This document shows positions 1 to 5,234 of a stretch of DNA of 5,234 bases, piece after piece. The DNA comes from an uncultured beta proteobacterium (GTDB taxonomy: Bacteria > Pseudomonadota > Gammaproteobacteria > Burkholderiales > Burkholderiaceae_C), in contig CAJBVC010000110.1 of NCBI GenBank assembly GCA_903958915.1, forward strand, positions 1-5,234. The letters are read 5' to 3'. Made by a program: the position numbers and the translations under genes. The notes beneath the pieces are model-generated. The model was not told the DNA's origin. It searched no databases and worked only from the letters and a program-made list of their open reading frames with translations. The first letter of the stretch is position 1, and each line of letters begins with the position of its first letter.

Positions 1-1
1 A

Positions 2-361
2 CGGGTTCGCCAACGTGTGCACCTCGGTTTTGCAGCCGTCTTTCTGGCTTTGGTGATGGCCTTCAAGTGGGTCAATGACCCGAGCATGATCGGCCTGATC
101 CTCAAACTTGCCGCTTACACCTACGGGCCGTTACTGGGACATTTTGCGATCTGCATCCTGACCCAGCGCACCGAGCGCGAACGATGGGTGCCCTGGGTAG
201 CTTTTGCCTCACCCGCCTTGTGCTATGCGCTCGATGCCAACCAGCGCGCGCTCTTTGGCAGCTACCAACTCGGCCTGGAGATTCTGTTGGTCAATGGCGC
301 GCTCACCTTTGGTGGCTTGTGGATGCTCTCGTATCCCCCAACTTCCACCCGCGGCTCTTGA
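2..361 (+). CDS. Sodium:solute symporter (SSS family), C-terminal part, 5' end outside the window
   Basis: The frame is open to the left edge, so the GTG at 17 is probably an internal valine; 119 residues are visible. About four membrane segments can be read: VHLGFAAVFLALVMAFKWV, the stretch from SMIGLILKLAAYTYG through FAICILT, WVPWVAFASPALCYALDA, and GLEILLVNGALTFGGLWML. The AAYTYGPLLG motif followed by a basic loop (TQRTERERW) and the YQLGLEILLVNG segment are, from memory, typical of the last helices of one SSS subgroup, in which Na+ drives uptake of an organic solute across the inner membrane. The substrate cannot be read from this end. SSS relatives of this kind are known beside muramic-acid and peptidoglycan-recycling genes, and the genes downstream here fit that, so a murein-derived solute is an inference. 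The stop is TGA at 359-361, and 105 bp separate it from the amidase gene. Family assignment is fairly sure; substrate is unknown. Confidence 0.8.
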   Translation, partial: RVRQRVHLGFAAVFLALVMAFKWVNDPSMIGLILKLAAYTYGPLLGHFAICILTQRTERERWVPWVAFASPALCYALDANQRALFGSYQLGLEILLVNGALTFGGLWMLSYPPTSTRGS

Positions 362-373
362 GCGTTGCCCGAT

Positions 374-431
374 ATGCTGCAGATCTTGCATCCATGCCTG
401 TTCGTTATGCACAACCACACAATTGCTATGC
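374..431. repeat. Cluster of ATGC/GCAT words, possible operator
   Basis: ATGC occurs at 374-377, 394-397, 407-410 and 428-431, and its complement GCAT at 388-391. The first pair is 20 bp apart and the last pair 21 bp apart, close to two helical turns. TGCAT at 387-391 and ATGCA at 407-411 form an inverted repeat with 15 bp between the arms, and TATGCT occurs twice (373-378 and 427-432). Five such tetramers in 105 bp is above the chance expectation of about one. It could be a binding region for the downstream LysR-type regulator, but the arms are short and do not clearly follow the T-N11-A pattern. Confidence 0.2.
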
Positions 432-432
432 T
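424..432 (+). promoter_or_regulatory. Weak extended -10 promoter candidate upstream of the amidase gene
   Basis: The bases TGCTATGCT form an extended -10 (TG-N followed by TATGCT, which matches TATAAT at four of six positions). It lies about 34 nt before the amidase ATG. No good -35 box sits 16-18 bp upstream; the hexamer at 404-409 is GTTATG. If used, it would start transcription of the amiD-spmAB-lysR-ldcA-mepA set independently of the symporter gene. The call rests only on motif matching and could be chance. Confidence 0.2.
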
Positions 433-466
433 CCCCGTTTGCCCTCTGATGTAAGCTGATCCGTCT

Positions 467-1375
467 ATGGCCTCTCTTCCAAGAATCTTTCGCCGCACCC
501 ACTACTTGCCCGCCAAGGTTTCGTTTCAGCGCGGCGCCGTCCTGTGCACGGCGGCCCTGGCGCTGCTGCTTGGCGGGTGTGCCTCGGGTGTGCGCGTGAA
601 CAACAGTTTCACGTCTGAGAACCAGGACAGCCGTGTGCTGTTTCTGGTGCTGCACTACACCGTAGGCAATTTCGAAAGCTCGCTGAAAATGCTGACCCAG
701 CCCTCGAGTCGGCCGGTGTCGAGCCACTACCTGGTCCGCGATGAGCCGGTTGTGACCTACCAACTGGTGAATGAGACTAATCGCGCGTGGCACGCTGGGC
801 CGAGTTTCTGGAAAGGGCACAACAATCTCAATGCCAGCTCGGTCGGCATTGAGATCGTCAATCCCGGGTGGGTCAAGGGCCCTGATGGCACTCCCGTATA
901 CGCCCCCTTTTCGGAAAAGCAGATCGACGAAGTCGTCGCGCTGTGCAAGGAAATCGTCGCACGCCATGACATCAAGCCCGATCGCATCGTAGGTCACGCC
1001 GATATTGCCCCGGGACGCAAGCAGGACCCTGGCCCCCTTTTCCCCTGGAAGCGCCTGGCCGACGTGGGCCTGATCGCCTGGCCCGATGCAGACATGGTGG
1101 CCAATCGCAAAGTCGTTTATGAGATGCAGTTGCCCGACGCCGCCTGGTTTCAGGGGAAGCTGGCCGACTACGGCTTTGGCACTTCCCGCAGTGGTGCTTT
1201 CGATGAACTGACGCGCGACAGCCTTGCCACGTTTCAGATGAAGTTTCGCCCTAGCAAGTACGACGGTCAAATGGACGCGGAGACCGCTGCCCTGCTGGAC
1301 GTCGTGAACACCGCTGAGGGCATGCGACTCGCTGCACCCACTGCGCCGGGTCGGCCCTACACATCACGCTGGTAG
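467..1375 (+). CDS. amiD: N-acetylmuramoyl-L-alanine amidase, AmiD-type lipoprotein
   Basis: This zinc amidase (Amidase_2 fold) would cleave the bond between MurNAc and L-Ala in murein or anhydro-muropeptides, probably at the inner face of the outer membrane. The 302-residue protein has a basic N-region, a hydrophobic stretch (about 24-35) and a lipobox LLGGC with the lipidated cysteine at residue 38. Ala-Ser follows rather than Asp, which favours outer-membrane sorting. The catalytic domain spans about 55-200: zinc ligands H63 (in LHYT), H177 (in VGHADIAPGRK) and D187, with catalytic E129 (in VGIEIVN) and K185. The spacing matches E. coli AmiD H50/E104/H151/K159/D161. Residues about 215-280 form a peptidoglycan-binding-like domain containing FQMKFRP, YDG and DAET, as in AmiD. 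The ATG at 467 is the only ATG that keeps the whole signal; no strong ribosome site precedes it. Eleven nt separate it from the SpmAB gene. AmpDh2 or AmpDh3 would be equivalent names. Confidence 0.93.
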   Translation: MASLPRIFRRTHYLPAKVSFQRGAVLCTAALALLLGGCASGVRVNNSFTSENQDSRVLFLVLHYTVGNFESSLKMLTQPSSRPVSSHYLVRDEPVVTYQLVNETNRAWHAGPSFWKGHNNLNASSVGIEIVNPGWVKGPDGTPVYAPFSEKQIDEVVALCKEIVARHDIKPDRIVGHADIAPGRKQDPGPLFPWKRLADVGLIAWPDADMVANRKVVYEMQLPDAAWFQGKLADYGFGTSRSGAFDELTRDSLATFQMKFRPSKYDGQMDAETAALLDVVNTAEGMRLAAPTAPGRPYTSRW

Positions 1376-1386
1376 ACGCAAGCACC

Positions 1387-2625
1387 ATGGCTCTTTCCTA
1401 CATCTGGTCCGGGTTTTTCCTTGTCGGCTTTGCCGCCGCTTTGGCGCAGTGGCTGTTCATGGGCGACACCGAAGTGTTCAAGCGCGTCATTGATGGCACG
1501 TTCTCGTCCGCCAAAGTGGCGGTGATGGACATTGCGCTGCCCCTGGCCGGCGTCATGACCTTGTGGCTGGGCCTGCTCAACATTGGCGAACGCGCCGGCG
1601 CGATTGGCTTCATTGCCCGGGCCATTGGCCCGTTTTTCTCGCGCATCTTTCCTGAGGTGCCCAAGGACCATCCGGCCACAGGCCATATGGTGATGAATTT
1701 TTCGGCGAACTTTCTGGGTCTGGACAATGCCGCCACCCCATTTGGTTTGAAAGCCATGGACAGCCTGCAAAGCTTGAATCCCAACAAGGAGGAAGCCACC
1801 AACGCCCAGATCATGTTTCTGGTGCTGCAGACCTCCGGGCTGACTCTGATCCCGATTTCCATCATCGCCCAGCGTGCGGTGCTGGGAGCAAAGGACCCGT
1901 CGGATGTGTTTCTGCCGATCCTGATCGCAACCTACGTGGCCACCCTGGTGGCCCTGATCACGGTTTCTATCAAGCAGCGCATCAGCCTGTGGGACCGTGT
2001 TGTGCTGGGCTGGCTCGGCGGCATAACCGCAGTGATTGGCGGCATGGTCTGGGCCATGGTGAACTACATGACCCGCTCCGATATCGAGCTGTTTTCCAAA
2101 GTAGCCGCCAATGTGACGCTGGCCACCATCATCGCGGCCTTTCTGATCGGCGCCCTGCGCAAAAAGGTGAATGTGTTTGATGCGTTCATTGATGGTGCCA
2201 AAGGCGGCATTCAGACGTCGTTGACCATCATCCCGTACCTGGTCGGCATGCTGGTGGCCATCAGCGTGTTGCGCAATTCCGGCATCATGGGCTTTATCGT
2301 GAGTGGATTCACCTGGACGTTCACCCAATTGGGCTGGAACACCGATTTCACGCCAGCGCTGCCGACCGCACTGATGAAACCCATCAGCGGCAGCGGCGCA
2401 CGCGCGATGATGATTGATGCCATGCAAACCTACGGCGTGGACTCCTTTGTGGGGCGCCTGGCAGGCATATTCCAGGGCGCCACCGACACCACGTTTTATA
2501 TCATCGCGCTGTACTTTGGCTCGGTGGGTGTCAAACGTGTGCGCTATGCCATCACCTATGGACTCATTGCCGACCTCGCGGGCGTGCTCGCGGCAATCTG
2601 GGTGGCTTACCTGTTCTTCCATTGA
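1387..2625 (+). CDS. Fused SpmA-SpmB membrane protein (nucleoside-recognition/Gate domains)
   Basis: This 412-residue, very hydrophobic inner-membrane protein joins the two spore-maturation families in one chain. The SpmA-like half (about 1-200) has ERAG at 68-71 and the signature MNFSANFLGLDNAATPFG at 103-120. The SpmB-like half (about 210-412) has IDGAKGG at 268-274, KPISGSGARA at 331-340 and GATDTTFYIIALYFGSVG from 364. Both halves correspond to the Gate domain shared with some transporters. In Bacillus, SpmA and SpmB are separate proteins needed for spore core dehydration. The fused form is found in many non-sporulating Gram-negatives, where I know of no settled function. Lying 11 nt after the amidase gene and 9 nt before the regulator gene, it is clearly in the same transcript as the murein hydrolases. 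A role in moving a murein-derived solute is inference only. Family assignment is strong; the molecular role is unknown. Confidence 0.92.
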   Translation: MALSYIWSGFFLVGFAAALAQWLFMGDTEVFKRVIDGTFSSAKVAVMDIALPLAGVMTLWLGLLNIGERAGAIGFIARAIGPFFSRIFPEVPKDHPATGHMVMNFSANFLGLDNAATPFGLKAMDSLQSLNPNKEEATNAQIMFLVLQTSGLTLIPISIIAQRAVLGAKDPSDVFLPILIATYVATLVALITVSIKQRISLWDRVVLGWLGGITAVIGGMVWAMVNYMTRSDIELFSKVAANVTLATIIAAFLIGALRKKVNVFDAFIDGAKGGIQTSLTIIPYLVGMLVAISVLRNSGIMGFIVSGFTWTFTQLGWNTDFTPALPTALMKPISGSGARAMMIDAMQTYGVDSFVGRLAGIFQGATDTTFYIIALYFGSVGVKRVRYAITYGLIADLAGVLAAIWVAYLFFH

Positions 2626-2634
2626 GCCACTGGC

Positions 2635-3540
2635 ATGCGCCTGCGACACATCGAAGTTTTCCACGCGGTGATGCAGGCCGGCACCATCAGCGGTGCCGCA
2701 CAGCTTCTACACATCTCACAACCCGCAGCCACCAAGGCCCTGCAGCACTGTGAGCTGCGCCTGGGCCTGCCCTTGTTCGACCGCGTGCGTGGCAAGCTTT
2801 ACGCCACGCCGGAGGCGCAACGTCTATTCGTTGAAGTGGAAAAAGTCAACCGCGACCTTCAATCGATACGACGGCTAGCTGCCAGCCTGCGCTCGGATGA
2901 AGCAGAACAGTTGCGACTGGTGAGCAGCCCGACGCTGGGTGCCTCGGTCGTGCCCGATGCAGTGCGGCAATGGACGCAGGCGTTCCCCACTGCGCGCTGC
3001 TTCCTCGCCACCAACCACACCCGCGAAATCGTCAGCGCCCTGCTGTTGGGGGAAGCCGATCTGGCCTTGTCGTTGCAAGACCCGCGCCATCCGGGCATCA
3101 AGTCCGAGGTGCTCGCCAGCGGCCCGCTCATGGCGTTGTGCCCGCTTGGCAGTCCGGAAGGGGCGCGCGCTGGCACGCTGGCACTGGCCGACATCAGCAC
3201 GGAGGTGATTGCGCTAGAGGATAGTGACCCATTGGGCATGTTGGTGACCGATGCTTTTGAAGCCGCCAGCACAGTGCCGCGCAGCCGCGTGACGGTCCAA
3301 ACCTACCAATTGGCGCGTGCGCTGGTCGAGTCAGGTGCGGGCATGACGGTAGTCGACCCGTTTACCGCCACCTCGGCAGACCCGACGCGTGTACGCATCC
3401 GCCCACTGGAGACCGGCATTCCGATTTCCCTATTTTTGCTGACAGCTGCGAACGCGCCGCTTGCACAGTCATCGCGTCGACTGGTACGCTTTATTACCAA
3501 TGTGGCGCAGGCGCGCCTCAAGGCACTCGGTGTTGGATGA
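2635..3540 (+). CDS. LysR-type transcriptional regulator
   Basis: The 301-residue protein has the standard LysR layout. An N-terminal winged helix-turn-helix (about 1-60) contains the recognition region ISGAAQLLHISQPAATKAL (18-36) and the wing GLPLFDRVRGKLYATPEA. A linker/dimerisation helix follows (about 61-87), then a two-lobed periplasmic-binding-protein-like effector domain from about residue 93 to the end. The wing and linker style recalls the NocR/OccR branch, but I would not assign an effector from this. LysR regulators are often divergent from their targets; this one instead sits inside the operon, 9 nt after the SpmAB stop, and its own stop overlaps the next start in ATGA (3537-3540). 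It therefore probably controls its own operon and perhaps the symporter gene, with a murein fragment as a plausible inducer. That target and inducer are inference. The start ATG at 2635 keeps the complete DNA-binding domain. Confidence 0.93.
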   Translation: MRLRHIEVFHAVMQAGTISGAAQLLHISQPAATKALQHCELRLGLPLFDRVRGKLYATPEAQRLFVEVEKVNRDLQSIRRLAASLRSDEAEQLRLVSSPTLGASVVPDAVRQWTQAFPTARCFLATNHTREIVSALLLGEADLALSLQDPRHPGIKSEVLASGPLMALCPLGSPEGARAGTLALADISTEVIALEDSDPLGMLVTDAFEAASTVPRSRVTVQTYQLARALVESGAGMTVVDPFTATSADPTRVRIRPLETGIPISLFLLTAANAPLAQSSRRLVRFITNVAQARLKALGVG

Positions 3541-4598
3541 ATGGACTCGCTATGACCCTGCAGCGTCGAGACTTTGTGCGTGCACTCTCCATGGGAGGCG
3601 CGCTGGCCACCGGCCCATTAACAGCGGCCAGCGCCGCGGCGCCAACCCAGTTGCTGGCAGCACGCCTGAAAGAGGGCGACACGCTGGGTCTGGTGAGCCC
3701 CGCCAATGCCACCTACGAGCGCGAACCGATGCAACTGGCCATCGAGACCATCCAGGCCCTGGGCTTCAAGGTCAAGCTCGGCGCCAACGCCCGGGGCCGT
3801 TACGGACAGTTCGCGGGCACCGACAGCCAGCGCGCCGCGGACATCAACACAATGTTTGCCGATCCGAATGTGGCGGGCATCCTCGCCGTGACCGGCGGCT
3901 CCGGCTGCAACCGCATTGTGGACAAGCTGGACTACGCATTGATACGCAGCAACCCCAAGTTCTTCGGGGGGTTCTCTGACATCACGGCGCTGGTCAATGC
4001 CATCACGCGACAAACCGGTCTGGTCACGTTTCATTGCCCGGTTGCGGAGTCGGAGTGGAATGACTTCAGCGTGCGGCACTTCAAGGCGATGGTGATGCAG
4101 GGCCAGTCGCCGCTGTTGCGCAATCCCACGGGCGAGCGCGGCGACAATCTGGTGCAAGCGCACGACCGCACCACCACCCTGCGTGGCGGCAAGGCCCGTG
4201 GTCGACTGGGGGGAGGTAACCTGGCGGTGCTGTCGTCGCTGGCAGGCTCAATCTATATGCCCGACTTGCGTGGCGGCATTCTGTTCCTGGAAGAGATCAA
4301 CGAATACATCTATCGCATTGACCGCATGCTGTCGACCTTGCGGCTGTGCGGCGCGCTGGACCAGTTGTCCGGTGTGGTGATTGGCAAATTCACCAAGTGC
4401 GAGCCGGGTGAAGGAAAATTCGGCACCTTGACGCTCGACGAAGTATTTGACGACTACTTTCTCACGTTGAACGTGCCGGTGTACCGCGGCGCCATGATCG
4501 GCCATATCAAACGCAAGTTCACGATTCCCGTGGGCGCCGAGGTTGAGGTCGACGCCGACGCCGGCACCATGCAGTTGTTGCATCCCGCTGTAGGCTAA
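3537..4598 (+). CDS. ldcA: Tat-exported LD-carboxypeptidase, peptidase family S66
   Basis: S66 serine peptidases remove the terminal D-Ala from the murein tetrapeptide (the mDAP-D-Ala bond), giving tripeptide. The 353-residue product shows the family's elements: SPAN at 54-57, VTGGSG at 118-123, the nucleophile S147 in GGFSDITAL, the acidic residue E252 or E253 in ILFLEEINE followed by YRIDRML, and H323 in IGHIKRK. Spacing agrees with the Ser115-Glu217-His285 triad of Pseudomonas LdcA. The N-terminus reads LQRRDFVRALSMGGALATG and then an Ala-rich end (ASAAA, 31-35), a twin-arginine signal, so the mature enzyme should be periplasmic; E. coli LdcA is cytoplasmic. The ATG at 3537 overlaps the lysR stop (ATGA). 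An in-frame ATG at 3552 also keeps the Tat signal and gives a more usual N-region, so the start is uncertain by five codons. The mepA gene begins 4 nt downstream. The related MccF immunity function is less likely in this setting. Confidence 0.92.
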   Translation: MNGLAMTLQRRDFVRALSMGGALATGPLTAASAAAPTQLLAARLKEGDTLGLVSPANATYEREPMQLAIETIQALGFKVKLGANARGRYGQFAGTDSQRAADINTMFADPNVAGILAVTGGSGCNRIVDKLDYALIRSNPKFFGGFSDITALVNAITRQTGLVTFHCPVAESEWNDFSVRHFKAMVMQGQSPLLRNPTGERGDNLVQAHDRTTTLRGGKARGRLGGGNLAVLSSLAGSIYMPDLRGGILFLEEINEYIYRIDRMLSTLRLCGALDQLSGVVIGKFTKCEPGEGKFGTLTLDEVFDDYFLTLNVPVYRGAMIGHIKRKFTIPVGAEVEVDADAGTMQLLHPAVG

Positions 4599-4602
4599 AC
4601 CG

Positions 4603-5234
4603 ATGACACACCCATGCGGCATCCCTCTGTCGATTGCACTGTGTGCAGCGTTATGTTGCGGCCCGGTGGCGGCGCAAGATAAGGGCAGTCTCACATCCGC
4701 TGCGCTACCCCCGCTGGATGGCCCAGCCAACGCCGACACCCCCGCCAAAGCGTTGTTTGGACGTGCCACCAAAGCTGCGCCGCTGGAACCCGAGCCGATT
4801 GGCTTCTACTCCCGCGGTTGCCTGGCAGGAGCACAAGCCTTGCCTGCCGATGGCCCGACTTGGCAGGCCATGCGTCCCTCGCGCAATCGCAACTGGGGCC
4901 ACCCAGAACTGATCCGGTTCATCGAGCGCTTTGCGCCGACAGCAGCGCAGGCCAGTGGTTGGAACGGTATTTTGGTTGGCGATCTGGCGCAACCGCGAGG
5001 CGGCCCGATGCTGACAGGCCACGCCTCACACCAACTGGGCCTGGACGCCGATATCTGGCTTAAACCCATGCCAGCGCACCGGATGTCGCGTGCGGAGCGC
5101 GAGGAAGTCTCGAGCATCAAGGTAGTCCGCGCCGATCGCCTGGATGTGGACCCGACTGTCTGGACACCGGGGCACCTGGCGGTGCTGCGCACCGCCGCAC
5201 AGGACCCTCAGGTGCAGCGCATCTTTGTCAATGC
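4603..5234 (+). CDS. mepA: Penicillin-insensitive murein DD-endopeptidase MepA, 3' end outside the window
   Basis: The frame is open from ATG 4603 to the right edge (210 complete codons). MepA is a LAS-type zinc peptidase that hydrolyses the D-Ala-mDAP cross-link between murein strands in the periplasm. A Sec signal is visible (PLSIALCAALCCGPVAAQD, likely cut after A24), then an Ala/Pro-rich linker. The family block starts at IGFYSRGCLAGAQALP (66-81) and continues through GHPELIRFIERF and ILVGD. The core motif GHASHQLGLDADIWL (139-153) supplies H140, zinc ligand H143 and zinc ligand D150, with the same spacing as H110, H113 and D120 of E. coli MepA. The visible part ends near RIFVNA. The C-terminal HxH region with the third zinc ligand should follow and cannot be checked. 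A weak TAGG at 4591-4594 precedes the start, which lies 4 nt after the ldcA stop, so translation is probably coupled. Confidence 0.93.
   Translation, partial: MTHPCGIPLSIALCAALCCGPVAAQDKGSLTSAALPPLDGPANADTPAKALFGRATKAAPLEPEPIGFYSRGCLAGAQALPADGPTWQAMRPSRNRNWGHPELIRFIERFAPTAAQASGWNGILVGDLAQPRGGPMLTGHASHQLGLDADIWLKPMPAHRMSRAEREEVSSIKVVRADRLDVDPTVWTPGHLAVLRTAAQDPQVQRIFVN

Larger units (their letters stand above)
362..466 (+). other. Intergenic gap between symporter and amidase genes
   Basis: This is the only sizeable noncoding stretch in the window (105 bp), and it is visibly more A/T-rich than the flanking genes. I see no GC-rich hairpin followed by a T run, so no intrinsic terminator is evident and transcription could run through from the symporter gene. 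It holds a weak extended -10 candidate and several ATGC/GCAT words, which are listed separately. No Shine-Dalgarno-like purine run lies just before the amidase ATG at 467. Confidence 0.6.

Noticed and set aside
362..466. Intrinsic terminator after the symporter gene
   Set aside because: The only symmetry is small (TGCAGATCTTGCA around 379-390), with no GC-rich stem and no T run following.
209..1270. A 353-codon minus-strand open frame across the symporter end and the amidase gene
   Set aside because: It runs antisense to two recognisable genes and across their gap, with no domain or conserved motif. It is explained by high GC at third positions.
1387..2625. SpmA/SpmB as evidence for a spore-forming organism
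   Set aside because: The fused form is common in non-sporulating Gram-negatives, and the neighbouring outer-membrane-type lipoprotein amidase and MepA point to a Gram-negative cell.
1357..2664. A long open frame (435 codons) on the minus strand covering the whole SpmAB gene
   Set aside because: It is the antisense shadow of a GC-rich gene. Its translation is rich in His, Gln, Gly and Arg without a recognisable domain, while the plus-strand frame has clear family motifs.
3461..3979. A plus-strand 172-codon frame bridging the LysR and LD-carboxypeptidase genes
   Set aside because: It overlaps two well-supported genes in another frame and reads as Arg/Gly/His-rich nonsense.
3537..4598. MccF-type microcin C7 immunity peptidase (same S66 family)
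   Set aside because: The Tat signal and flanking murein hydrolase genes favour LD-carboxypeptidase, and no microcin or other immunity genes are present.
4634..4912. A plus-strand 92-codon frame and minus-strand frames in the last 600 bases
   Set aside because: These lie inside the mepA frame, which has a signal peptide and the zinc motif and simply lacks a stop before the window end.
1..5234. Mobile elements, CRISPR arrays, tRNA or rRNA genes, frameshifted genes
   Set aside because: No terminal repeats, transposase motifs, spaced direct repeats or tRNA-like cloverleaf were seen, and all plus-strand frames are intact with uniform composition.

Overview
The window (about 60% GC by eye) comes from the chromosome of a Gram-negative bacterium. 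The evidence is an outer-membrane-type lipoprotein amidase, a periplasmic MepA-type endopeptidase, strong G/C preference at third codon positions and tight same-strand gene packing. A betaproteobacterium of the Burkholderiales (Comamonadaceae-like) is my best guess from protein style and gene order. That is inference, because no rRNA or marker gene is present.

All six genes read left to right. They are: (1) bases 2-361, the C-terminal 119 residues of a sodium:solute symporter (SSS family), cut by the left edge; (2) a 105-bp gap with no clear terminator, a weak extended -10 candidate and a cluster of ATGC/GCAT words; (3) 467-1375, an AmiD-type N-acetylmuramoyl-L-alanine amidase lipoprotein; (4) 1387-2625, a fused SpmA-SpmB (Gate/nucleoside-recognition) membrane protein; (5) 2635-3540, a LysR-type regulator; (6) 3537-4598, an S66-family LD-carboxypeptidase with a twin-arginine signal; (7) 4603 to the right edge, the N-terminal three quarters of MepA, a penicillin-insensitive murein endopeptidase. 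The mepA reading frame is open to the window end. From amiD onward the junctions are 11 nt, 9 nt, a 4-nt ATGA overlap and 4 nt, so genes 3-7 look like one operon.

Three enzymes cut different bonds of peptidoglycan: MepA the D-Ala-mDAP cross-link, the LD-carboxypeptidase the mDAP-D-Ala bond, and AmiD the MurNAc-L-Ala bond. Each carries its own export signal (Sec, Tat and lipoprotein). Together they could reduce cross-linked murein to sugars plus L-Ala-D-Glu-mDAP tripeptide outside the cytoplasm. The SSS symporter and the SpmAB fusion are then the natural candidates for moving the products, and the embedded LysR regulator is the candidate sensor. SpmAB in a presumed non-sporulating Gram-negative, placed inside a murein-degradation operon, is the least explained part and the main point of interest.
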